From contig NZ_CP031356.1 in assembly GCF_003355475.1 (NCBI RefSeq), positions 1 through 64,000 on the forward strand: a stretch of 64,000 nt of DNA. Direction: 5' to 3'. Source of the DNA: Brachybacterium saurashtrense. GTDB lineage: Bacteria > Actinomycetota > Actinomycetes > Actinomycetales > Dermabacteraceae. The translations under genes and the position numbers were made by a program. Below the pieces are notes generated by a model, which searched no databases, had not been told where the DNA came from, and worked only from the letters and a program-made list of their open reading frames with translations. How positions within the stretch are numbered: position 1 is the stretch's first letter; each line of letters opens with the position of its first letter. Positions 7,733 to 15,429 of this stretch are shown here, piece after piece.

Positions 7733-8479
7733 ATGCGTATCGCGATCGCAGGAGGGACGGGACTTCTGGGAGGGCTCGTCGTCGACGAGGCCACGGCACG
7801 GGGGCACCACGGCGTGGTGCTGGCACGCTCCCGCGGCGTGGACCTCACCACCGGTGCCGGGCTGGACGAGGCGCTGCAGGGTGTCGAGGCCGTCATCGAC
7901 GTCACCAACGTCGCCACCCTGAAGGCTGAGGCGTCCACGGCGTTCTTCGAGGCCGTGACCCGCACCCTGCTGGCCGGCGAGGAGAGGGCCGGCATCCGCC
8001 GGCACGTGGCGCTGTCCATCGTGGGCGTGGACCGTGCCCCGTTCGACTACTACGCCGGCAAGCGCGCCCAGGAGCGGCTGATCGAGGCCTCCACCGTGCC
8101 GTGGACGATCCTGCGCGCCACCCAGTTCCACGAGTTCGCCGGGCAGATCCACGCCACCGCCGCGGTGGGACCCGTCCACCTCGCCCCGCGCATGCGCACC
8201 CAGCCGATCGCCGCGAGGGAGGTCGCCTCCCGGCTCGTGGACCTCGCCGAGTCCCCGGCGCGCGGCGGCTACGTGGAGCTCGCCGGGCCCCGCGAGGAGT
8301 CCCTGGTGGACATGGTGCGCCGCTGGGCCCGCGCCACCGGCCACCGCGGCCCGATCCCCGCCGTGCCGCTGCCGGGGAGGCTGGGCCGGGCTCAGCGCGA
8401 CGGCACCCTGCTCCCTGGCGACGCCGCCGAGATCGGCGAGGAGACCTTTGCCGACTGGTTGCGGCGCACCACCGGGTGA
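7733..8479 (+). CDS. NmrA/epimerase-like NAD(P)-binding SDR protein
   Basis: This 248-residue Rossmann-fold protein begins MRIAIAGGTGLLGGLVV, containing the GGTGxxG dinucleotide-binding motif of atypical short-chain dehydrogenases and NmrA-like proteins. It continues with DVTNVATLKAE and YYAGKRAQERLIE, a YxxxK-type pair of the extended SDR pattern, and LRATQFHEFA. The ATG at 7733 follows GGAGAGG. It is divergent from sigJ and has an ECF41-like promoter, so it is the probable main target of that sigma factor; epimerase/oxidoreductase genes are standard ECF41 partners. The substrate cannot be told from sequence. Confidence 0.88.
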   Translation: MRIAIAGGTGLLGGLVVDEATARGHHGVVLARSRGVDLTTGAGLDEALQGVEAVIDVTNVATLKAEASTAFFEAVTRTLLAGEERAGIRRHVALSIVGVDRAPFDYYAGKRAQERLIEASTVPWTILRATQFHEFAGQIHATAAVGPVHLAPRMRTQPIAAREVASRLVDLAESPARGGYVELAGPREESLVDMVRRWARATGHRGPIPAVPLPGRLGRAQRDGTLLPGDAAEIGEETFADWLRRTTG

Positions 8480-8525
8480 GGGCGGTGGATCTCGTCGCTC
8501 AGAGCGAAGGCGGATCGGATGATCT

Positions 8526-10268
8526 TCAGTCCCTGGAGGTCGGGGTAGGGGTGTAGATCGTTCCCCGCTTCCCTTGCCCGCCGCTCATCGCGACGAGGCC
8601 GGCGTCCTGGAGCTTCGACAGCGCATACGTGACCTGGCGGGGAGTGAGGCCCGTGCGCTCGATGACCTGCGCGGCCGTCGCACCGTCCCCCATCGCGGTC
8701 AGCACGGGCGGGCCGTTCTTCCCGCCGGGGTGGTCACGGCCGGGAGCAGCGCTGCCCCCCGCACGACCAGTGCCGCTCGGGCGCGCAACCGGTGCCATGG
8801 ACACCGGCACGTCGTCGCTGAGATCGGCAGTGATGAGACCCCACCTGACGAGCTGTGCCAACTGCTCGTCTGCCTCCTGCTGACTGAGCGGAGAGAACTC
8901 GGCGCGAAGATCTTCGACCCTCCACGACTTCCGGTCGCGGGCTCGGAGCAGCACCTGCTTCTGGAGATGAGTGAGCGGTCTCCCTTCGGCGCGCTCCCTG
9001 AGCCATCTCTCGTCGTCTGCGTCGACGATCGCGCCCCGCCAGATGATCGTCGTGAACGTGACCCCCGTGTCGATGAGACGAGGCCGCCGGAGATCCGCCT
9101 CTACCGTGGAACGGAGGATCTCGGTGACGCCGCCGCCCTCACCCTCGATGATGTTGGCGCCGTCCGCGGTGCGGAGGAACTGAGCGATCGCGTACAGACG
9201 TTGATTCACCGCCGCGCGTGCATGGGAGCTGCCCATGATCTGCCGGAGAGTGACCCCACGGAGACCACCGGGGCTCGTGACCGTCAAGGCTCCAGCAGTC
9301 ATGCGGATGTCGATCGAGCGCCCGACCCCGAGGGTGTCGGGTCCCAGATCGCGGTGAACCAGCGCATTCGCGATGGCCTCACGGACGGCCTGCAACGGGA
9401 GCTCGGGAAGCGATCGGAGATTGCCGTCGGCACCGTACACCTGTCGTGTGGAGAGGTTGGCGCTGACCCACTGCAGTGCAGAGCTCAAGAGATCAGGCAG
9501 CGGGCCGTCGAACACCTGGAGGTTTTGGGTTCTCGCGCCGCTCCCGTCGCGAGGCAGTTGGACAGCGGCCGTGACACGGAGGGCGGGGAGGAGGCCCTGG
9601 GGATAGTTCCCCAACGCGTAGAGCCCAGCCGTCGTCGGCGTACCGCTCTCGGAGACAGCGCCGAGCTGGCGAAGTACGGTCTCGCGGTCCATCTGTCGGA
9701 GACGAGGCGATGTCCGTTGAGCGTGGTGGATGAGTGAGTCCACGAGCTCCTCGTCGAAGTCCGCACGCGCCGAGCCGCTCACGACTGCCGAGTCGTAGTC
9801 GAGGCGCTCGCGATCGTGGAGGCCTGCGACCTCGATCATGTGCAGGTCTGCTGGCCCCATGACGTAGTCGCCGTCAGCCTGGCGGAGATAGGCGTCGCCG
9901 CGGTAGGTCGCCGGCTTCGCCGAAGGTGCGAGCGGGGCGACACGACAGGTCACGACCCAGAGCCCGTCGTGGTCGAGTGAGTCGGTCTCGATGTACGGGG
10001 CGGGTTTCACCGTCTGCCGCGCGATCGTCGCCAGCCCCGCTTCGATCGCTGCGGGATCTTCGACACCTGTCGTGGAGAAGCCGCCGGTCTCGCTCACTCC
10101 GAGGATGAGCAGACCGCCGTCGGGCATGTTCGCGAACGCGCAGAGAGTGGTGCCGATGTCCTCCGGCATGCCGTGACGCGCCTGCTTGACCTCCACCGAC
10201 GTCGAGTCTCCCCGGTGGGCGCGCAGCTCGGCGAGCAACGCTTCCAACTCTTCCCGCGTACTCACCAT
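8526..10268 (-). CDS. AlbA_2 (Schlafen-type) DNA-binding and ATPase-domain transcriptional regulator-like protein
   Basis: This 580-residue protein has an N-terminal AlbA_2 domain (residues about 10-130: VEVKQARHGMPEDIGTTLCA, ANMPDGGLLILGV). Its central region is like the HATPase_c_4 fold (LPLQAVREAIANALVHRDLG), and winged-helix segments lie near the C-terminus (GATAAQVIERTGLTPRQVTY). The family is usually annotated as putative transcriptional regulator or ATP-binding protein; some members sit in defence loci. The ATG at 10268 has no ribosome site, but TATGTT lies at -12 to -7, the geometry of a leaderless transcript. An ATG 15 nt further upstream is the alternative. The long upstream extension of this frame is a shadow of the next gene. 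Confidence 0.87.
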   Translation of the reverse strand: MVSTREELEALLAELRAHRGDSTSVEVKQARHGMPEDIGTTLCAFANMPDGGLLILGVSETGGFSTTGVEDPAAIEAGLATIARQTVKPAPYIETDSLDHDGLWVVTCRVAPLAPSAKPATYRGDAYLRQADGDYVMGPADLHMIEVAGLHDRERLDYDSAVVSGSARADFDEELVDSLIHHAQRTSPRLRQMDRETVLRQLGAVSESGTPTTAGLYALGNYPQGLLPALRVTAAVQLPRDGSGARTQNLQVFDGPLPDLLSSALQWVSANLSTRQVYGADGNLRSLPELPLQAVREAIANALVHRDLGPDTLGVGRSIDIRMTAGALTVTSPGGLRGVTLRQIMGSSHARAAVNQRLYAIAQFLRTADGANIIEGEGGGVTEILRSTVEADLRRPRLIDTGVTFTTIIWRGAIVDADDERWLRERAEGRPLTHLQKQVLLRARDRKSWRVEDLRAEFSPLSQQEADEQLAQLVRWGLITADLSDDVPVSMAPVARPSGTGRAGGSAAPGRDHPGGKNGPPVLTAMGDGATAAQVIERTGLTPRQVTYALSKLQDAGLVAMSGGQGKRGTIYTPTPTSRD

Positions 10269-10469
10269 GTGACAAACATACATAACGGAAGGCCGGGATA
10301 TGTAGGTTTGTGGGTCTGTGGATGACGCGGCTGTGTATGAGGACGCGCCCTTGATGACCAGGCCGGGATCATCGAGGCGACGCAGCCCCCGTCGGACGCC
10401 GCCCCACCTGTCACACCCCGCCCACACACTCGCTCTATCACTCGAGCAGTGCCACCGGAAGGGGAACCG

Positions 10470-12104
10470 ATGTCCACCGCCACGCTCGTCCCGCCCGCGC
10501 CCGCGGCGTCCACGCCGCCCGCGGAACCCATCACGCCCACCGACCTCGCGCCCGTCGGCCCCGCGACTCCCCCCTCCCAGCCGCCGCTGGAGGAGTCCGC
10601 GGCGCGGCAGGCGCTCGACCTCGCCCAGCAGGGCTTCCTGGCCGGAGAGATCGGCGAGCTGCTGGATCTCTCCCCGGTGCGCGTCGAGGAGGCGCTGGAG
10701 GCCGCGGTGCCGGGCAGCTCCGCCACCATCGCCGGGGCGCTGCGCCGCCGCCTGCGGAACTGGCGCCGCGAGCACGAGAACAGCCCCTGGTGGGAGGCGG
10801 AGGCGACGTTCGGCGTGCCGCACGCCCACGTGCTGCGCCTGGTGCGCGTGCCGCGGGACCGGGAGATCGGCGTGGTCGCCGCCGGGGAGCCCGGCTACCT
10901 CGACGCCGTCCTGGCCGGGGACTCCTGCCGGGACCAGCGGGCCAGCCGCAGCGCCCGCCTCTACACCTTCTGCGCCACCCTGCAGGAGATCGGGGACCTG
11001 TTCGGCGTGACCCGCGAGCGGATCCGCCAGATACTCGGCAAGGACACCCCGTGGTCCAGCACCGATCTGCACGCCGCCGCGAAGGCCCTCGCCGCCGCCC
11101 GCCGCGCCGAGCACACCGCCGCCGTGGCCCGCTGGTCGCACGCCCACCCGGCCGCGCCGCTGGAGGACGGGGCCCGGGAGCTGGGCCTTGCTGAGGAGCA
11201 GGTGCGCCACCTGCTGGGCCGGCGCCGCACCCACCACGAGCCCGCGTTCGACGGCCCGCGCGAGAGCACCCGCCGCACCGAGGAGCAGATCATCGCCGAT
11301 CTCCGCGCCTTCCACGCCGCGACCGGCGCCACCACCTGCCAGGCCTTCACCGCCTGGGCGCGGGAGCAGGGCGTGCCCGGCCACCAGACCGCCGCGATCC
11401 GCTTCGGCACCTGGAACGAGGCGCTCTCCGCCGCCGGGATCGGCGAAGAGACCGGCGCCCCGCGCAGCGCCTTCCGCGATGAGGACCTGTGGGCCGCCGT
11501 GCTCGCCGCGGTGCAGGCCGAGACGGGCGGCACCACCTTCCGGGCCGTCGAGGAGTGGCTCGCCGCCCACTCCGCCGCACCCTCCGGGGCGCTGATCCGC
11601 CAGCGCCTGTGCGGGCACGAGGGCGGCAGCTGGTCCGAGACGGTCACCACCGCGCTCGCCGTGCTCCGCGAGCCGGACACCTTCGACCCCGCCTGGGTGC
11701 AGGCCGTCACCGCGCCCCGCGACTGGGACACCGACCCCGCGCAGGAGGATCCGCTGGACCACGTGCGCGCCGCGATCGCCGCGCTCGGCCCCCGGATCAC
11801 CACCGCCCGCTACGCCGCCTGGGCGCGGGAGAACGGCCGGCCCACCGTCGCCACCCTGCAGCGCCGCACAGGTGACGTGTGGACCGGGATCCTCGCCGCG
11901 GCGGGCGGGGAGCCCAACGCCGCGAAGGTGAAGAACCGCAGCCGCGTCGAGGTGGGGCAGTACGTGACCCGCTTCCTCGCCGCGCACCCCACCGCCACCA
12001 CCGTCGAGTACGCCCGGTGGGCGCCGCAGCATGGCGCCCCGTCCCTCACCACCGTGATCGGCCGCTTCGGCACCTGGAACGGCGCGGTGGAGGCGTGCCG
12101 GTGA
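10470..12104 (+). CDS. Multi-HTH protein with four HNH-endonuclease-associated repeats and no nuclease domain
   Basis: This 544-residue protein has three helix-turn-helix candidates: about 50-80, a sigma-70 region 4-like one at 170-190 (LQEIGDLFGVTRERIRQILG) and one at 233-252. Four copies of the homing-endonuclease-associated repeat follow, near 272-324, 337-395, 427-480 and 495-544. They share the pattern W-A-x5-G/A-x-P...R-x-G-x-W-x-A, e.g. RFGTWNEALSAAG and RFGTWNGAVEACR. In known proteins such repeats bind DNA next to HNH nuclease domains, but no HNH motif is present. It is probably a sequence-specific DNA-binding protein. The ATG at 10470 follows GGAAGGGG. It stands alone, with the regulator gene diverging upstream. 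Confidence 0.75.
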   Translation: MSTATLVPPAPAASTPPAEPITPTDLAPVGPATPPSQPPLEESAARQALDLAQQGFLAGEIGELLDLSPVRVEEALEAAVPGSSATIAGALRRRLRNWRREHENSPWWEAEATFGVPHAHVLRLVRVPRDREIGVVAAGEPGYLDAVLAGDSCRDQRASRSARLYTFCATLQEIGDLFGVTRERIRQILGKDTPWSSTDLHAAAKALAAARRAEHTAAVARWSHAHPAAPLEDGARELGLAEEQVRHLLGRRRTHHEPAFDGPRESTRRTEEQIIADLRAFHAATGATTCQAFTAWAREQGVPGHQTAAIRFGTWNEALSAAGIGEETGAPRSAFRDEDLWAAVLAAVQAETGGTTFRAVEEWLAAHSAAPSGALIRQRLCGHEGGSWSETVTTALAVLREPDTFDPAWVQAVTAPRDWDTDPAQEDPLDHVRAAIAALGPRITTARYAAWARENGRPTVATLQRRTGDVWTGILAAAGGEPNAAKVKNRSRVEVGQYVTRFLAAHPTATTVEYARWAPQHGAPSLTTVIGRFGTWNGAVEACR

Positions 12105-12196
12105 CGAGGCGTGACGCTGTGCCCGTACGCAGGGCGCAGGCGCTGCTCCTCTGAACGCCTCTGTGTCGTCGCACCACCCCTGTCACCCCCCCCGCC

Positions 12197-12202
12197 TACC
12201 CT
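12197..12202 (+). promoter_or_regulatory. -10 element for a leaderless FGGY-kinase transcript
   Basis: TACCCT ends 7 nt before the ATG at 12210 and there is no Shine-Dalgarno sequence. This is the standard spacing for actinobacterial leaderless mRNAs. No convincing -35 was seen. Confidence 0.5.
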
Positions 12203-12209
12203 GTCCCTC

Positions 12210-13676
12210 ATGCCCGCCCTCCTCGCCCTCGACCTCGGCACCTCCTCCGCGAAGGCGGCGCTGCTGGACCTCGAGGGCCGCACCCTCGCCGGCGGCAGCG
12301 CCGAGTACCCCACCCGGCGCACCGAGGGCGGTGGCACCGAGCAGGACCCCGCCCACTGGGGCCGCGCCGCCCGCGAGTCGATCGCGCAGATCGGCCCGTC
12401 GGCCCACGAGGCGGCGGCGCTGTGCCTCACCGGCCAGATGCAGGACCTGGTGCTCGAGGGCGCCGCCGGCGCGGTGCGCCCCGCCGTGCTGTACACCGAC
12501 CAGCGCGCCGCGGCCGAGGCGGCGCAGCTCCGCGAGGACCTGGCCCGGGACGGCATGGACTGGGACCATTTGGCCGGGAACGTGCAGGACGCCAGCAGCT
12601 GCGCCGCGATGGCCCGCCGCCTCGCCCGGCACGAGCCGGCCGCCCTCGTCAGCGCCCACGGCCTCACCTTCGGCCCCGCCGGGCATCTCGCCCATCGGCT
12701 CGGCGCCGGCCTGTGGTGCGATGCCACCACCGCCGCGACCACCGGCCTGCTCGAGGCCCGCACCCGGTCCTGGTCGCCCGCGGTGGCCCGCGCCGCCGGC
12801 CTCGAGGCGGCGCTGCTGCCGCGGCTCACCGGCGCGCTCGGCGAGGTGGTGGGTCGCACCGGCGACAGCGCCCGCGACCTGCTGGGCCTGCCCGCCGGGA
12901 TCCCGCTGGTGCTCGCCCCCGGGGACGCCGGCGCCGCCGCGCTCGGCATCACCGGCCCCGCCCCCGGCCAGGACCACGCCTCCCTCGGCACCAGCGGCTG
13001 GATCGCGAGCATCCGCCCCGCCGCGCCCGGCACGCCCCCGCACGGCGCCTCGCACCGTCTCGCCCTCGGCCCCGGCACGGAGCTGCACATCTCCGCCGTG
13101 CTCGCCGCCGGCGCCGCGGCCGCCTGGGCCCGCCGCGCCTACCTCGCGGACCTCGACGCCACCGCCGCCGACGCCCTGCTCGAGGCCCGCGAGCGCGAGC
13201 ACGGCCGCGGGCCGACGGGCCTGCTCGTGCTGCCCTCGCTGGGCGGGGAGCGGTTCCCCGTGCGGGACGACACACTGCGCGGGGCCGTGCTCGGCCTTGA
13301 CGCCGCCACCGGGCCGCGCGACCTCTACGCCGCCACCCTCGAAGGGGTCGCGCACGCCCTGTCCCACGCGCTCGACCCTGCGGACGCCGGCCAGGTGCTG
13401 CCCGTGGTCGGCGGGGGAGCGGCCTCCGCCCCGTGGCGCCGGATCCTCGCCGACGTCACCGGCCGCCCCGTGCTGCACGCCGACAGCACCGACGCGACGC
13501 TGCGCGGGGCTGCGCTCGCCGGCGCCGAGGCGCTGGGACTGGACCACCGGATCGCACCGCTGGCCGCGCAGGGCGGGGAGCTCACCGCGCCGGACCCGTC
13601 GGCCGCCGCCGCCCACGCCGCCCTGCGGCCCGCGCACCGCAGGCTCTACGCGACGGTCGCGGGCGCGATGCGCTGA
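12210..13676 (+). CDS. xylB: FGGY-family carbohydrate kinase, xylulokinase-like
   Basis: This 488-residue kinase begins LLALDLGTSSAKAALLD, the phosphate-1 motif of the FGGY/ASKHA fold. CLTGQMQDLVL corresponds to the substrate-binding GQMHG region of xylulokinases, although Q-D replaces the usual H-G. The second domain has SLGTSGWI (phosphate 2) and VVGGGAASAPWRRILADVTG (adenosine motif). It would phosphorylate a pentulose such as D-xylulose in the cytoplasm. Another xyloside-degrading operon lies at 19.8-26.1 kb, though not adjacent. The transcript appears to be leaderless. The exact substrate is uncertain because the family has many specificities and this one is diverged. Confidence 0.85.
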   Translation: MPALLALDLGTSSAKAALLDLEGRTLAGGSAEYPTRRTEGGGTEQDPAHWGRAARESIAQIGPSAHEAAALCLTGQMQDLVLEGAAGAVRPAVLYTDQRAAAEAAQLREDLARDGMDWDHLAGNVQDASSCAAMARRLARHEPAALVSAHGLTFGPAGHLAHRLGAGLWCDATTAATTGLLEARTRSWSPAVARAAGLEAALLPRLTGALGEVVGRTGDSARDLLGLPAGIPLVLAPGDAGAAALGITGPAPGQDHASLGTSGWIASIRPAAPGTPPHGASHRLALGPGTELHISAVLAAGAAAAWARRAYLADLDATAADALLEAREREHGRGPTGLLVLPSLGGERFPVRDDTLRGAVLGLDAATGPRDLYAATLEGVAHALSHALDPADAGQVLPVVGGGAASAPWRRILADVTGRPVLHADSTDATLRGAALAGAEALGLDHRIAPLAAQGGELTAPDPSAAAAHAALRPAHRRLYATVAGAMR

Positions 13677-13979
13677 GGATCTTCTCGTGGACGGCGTGCC
13701 CTCACGCGGCTCCGCGAGGCGACTGCACCGCGGCCTCGCCCCGTCGATGGTCCGAGATCAGCCCTGGCGGGTCACCATCGCCCTGCGCACCATGGCCGCC
13801 CACCAACACGACGACCTCGCACCGGGCCGCGCCTCGAAGCCACTCACGGAGGGCGTTCCGCGACGGCGGGACGACGCCGCGCACGTGATGCTCCCGGGGC
13901 TGGGGGAGCCCCCGGAGCGCCGTTGATCCCGCCGAGCACGACCGCGTAGCGTGGATGAGACTCGACGAGGAGAGGACCG
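13677..13979. other. Gene-free stretch after the FGGY kinase
   Basis: About 300 bases with no frame that shows protein-like composition or a family motif. A GC-rich partial repeat near 13893-13920 may act as a terminator but is not convincing. Confidence 0.4.
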
Positions 13980-14300
13980 ATGGAGCAGCACTCCGCCACC
14001 CAGGACCGCCCCGACGCACGGCCGCGACTGCGCGACGAGTTCACCGGCCCGCCCCGCCCGAGCGGCCGGGCCGTGTTCAGCCTGATCCTCTTCGGGCTCC
14101 TGCTCACCGCGAACCTCGCGCTCGATGGTCTCACCGACGTCCCGCCGATGCCCGGCCTCGCGCTGGTGGCCGCGGGGATGATGCTCACGTCCGGAGTCGC
14201 CGAGCTGCTGGACCCCTCAGCGCGCCGCCTCGTGATCGGGGTGCGCGTGGGCGGGATCGTGATGGCCCTGCTGGGCCTCGTCGTTCAGATCGTCGGCTAG
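13980..14300 (+). CDS. Small three-helix membrane protein, unknown function
   Basis: This 106-residue protein has a polar, Arg/Asp-rich N-terminus (about 35 residues) followed by three hydrophobic segments: VFSLILFGLLLTANLAL, LALVAAGMMLTSGVAEL and VGGIVMALLGLVVQIVG. The ATG at 13980 follows GAGGAGAGG, a good ribosome site. No family is recognised. It stands alone, with gene-free DNA on both sides. Confidence 0.75.
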   Translation: MEQHSATQDRPDARPRLRDEFTGPPRPSGRAVFSLILFGLLLTANLALDGLTDVPPMPGLALVAAGMMLTSGVAELLDPSARRLVIGVRVGGIVMALLGLVVQIVG

Positions 14301-14455
14301 GTCGTGTCTCCTCGGGCGCTCCAGCTCGTGGGCGTCCATCGATCACGGGGGCGGTGCTTCGACCTCCGCAAGCCAGTGGTCGTCTCCACGCGCGGCGGCA
14401 CCGTCAGCGTGCGTTGATCCGTCGATGGTCGGCGGGCACGATTCTGCCGGGAAGA

Positions 14456-15022
14456 TCAGGCGGCTCCGCGCGACAGCCGCTCCCGCTCGATCCAGGCGAC
14501 CAGCTCGTCCTCATCGGCCTTCAGACCGTGCGGCAGCGAGATGGCGGGTTCTTCCTGCCCGGGCTCCCCCACCTCCATCTCGTAGTCCAGCGGGCCCGCC
14601 TCCTCGGCGCGCCGTTCCTTCTCCTGCGCGGTGATGCAGATCGCGACGAAAGTGCTCGCGCCCGAGGCGAGCGTGGTGACGCGGGTGATCTGCCCCCACG
14701 GGACCGGTCCGGCGGCGGTGTTCTTCGCCGAGGTGATGCCCTCCTCCGTGACGACGGCCAGAGGAGTGCGGGACATGGCACGCCGACCGAACACGACGGC
14801 GCAGCCCAGAAGCAGCAACGTGATCAGCCACGAGATGATGGCCTCCGGGAACGTGGTGGCGAGTGCAACGGCAGCGGGAATCAGGGCGAGCGGCAGCATC
14901 AGCACCGCCAGGAGCAAGTTCTTGGCGCGCGAGCGGTGGAACGTGACCTTCTCTCCGCGGGCGAGCGCGGCGGCCCACTGCTCGATCTGTGGACTGGTGG
15001 TCGTGCCCTCGGTGCTGGTCAT
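14456..15022 (-). CDS. Membrane protein with bacterial PH-like domain (STM3941-like)
   Basis: This 188-residue protein has a short cytoplasmic N-terminus (FHRSRAKNLLL) and two membrane helices (LLAVLMLPLALIPAAVALA and IISWLITLLLLGCAVVF). A beta-rich segment follows (LAVVTEEGITSAKNTAAGPVPWGQITRV), the pattern of the membrane-linked bPH domain in STM3941-type proteins. Function is not established for the family. The C-terminus is acidic and charged. A weak GAGAGG lies upstream of the ATG at 15022. Confidence 0.7.
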   Translation of the reverse strand: MTSTEGTTTSPQIEQWAAALARGEKVTFHRSRAKNLLLAVLMLPLALIPAAVALATTFPEAIISWLITLLLLGCAVVFGRRAMSRTPLAVVTEEGITSAKNTAAGPVPWGQITRVTTLASGASTFVAICITAQEKERRAEEAGPLDYEMEVGEPGQEEPAISLPHGLKADEDELVAWIERERLSRGAA

Positions 15023-15145
15023 CGTGTGCTGGCCTCTCGACGTACGGAGTCGACGTCCCTGCGGAATGGCTGGGAGTCGGATGTGTGCGAGATGGAAGCG
15101 TATGAGTTCGCCGGTGCTGGGGCAACGACGAGCCGGACGCGTCGC

Positions 15146-15429
15146 TCAACCGGCGCCGACGAGGATCACGTCCAGACCGTCCGGGACGGCGAACTCGCCG
15201 TCGTACTCCTCCGGATCGATCGTCCACGCCTCCCGCTGGTCATCGCCTGTCGCCCGCGGGAGGCTGCCCTTCCCGATCTGGAGGAGGCTGTACCGCTGTC
15301 TGATCAGCTCGTCGAGCTGGAACCGTCCCTGGCGGTCCCCTCCACGATGGTGGGGAGGTTTCGCCGCGGGGAGTCGGAGCCCATCACGGTGCCGCGCACC
15401 GCGACGCGCGGGGTGAGCTGCGCCCTCAC
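15146..15429 (-). pseudogene. Small gene coupled to the exonuclease-helicase, one-base frameshift
   Basis: A GTG at 15429 overlaps the stop of the large helicase gene (GTGA), giving MRAQLTPRVAVRGTVMGSD and on to PTIVEG. There the frame is lost, and the protein-like sequence resumes in the next frame as DRQGRFQLDELIRQRYSLLQ, ending DGLDVILVGAG. Restoring one base in the C4 run at 15337-15340 joins them into a 94-residue acidic protein. I recognise no family. The translational coupling suggests a partner of the helicase. It may be a genuine frameshift or a homopolymer error. Confidence 0.6.

Noticed and set aside
10269..12032. Minus-strand extension of the AlbA_2 frame to over 1100 codons
   Set aside because: The extension is Gly/Ala/Arg-rich antisense of the HNH-repeat gene and has no domain; the AlbA_2 domain begins right after ATG 10268.
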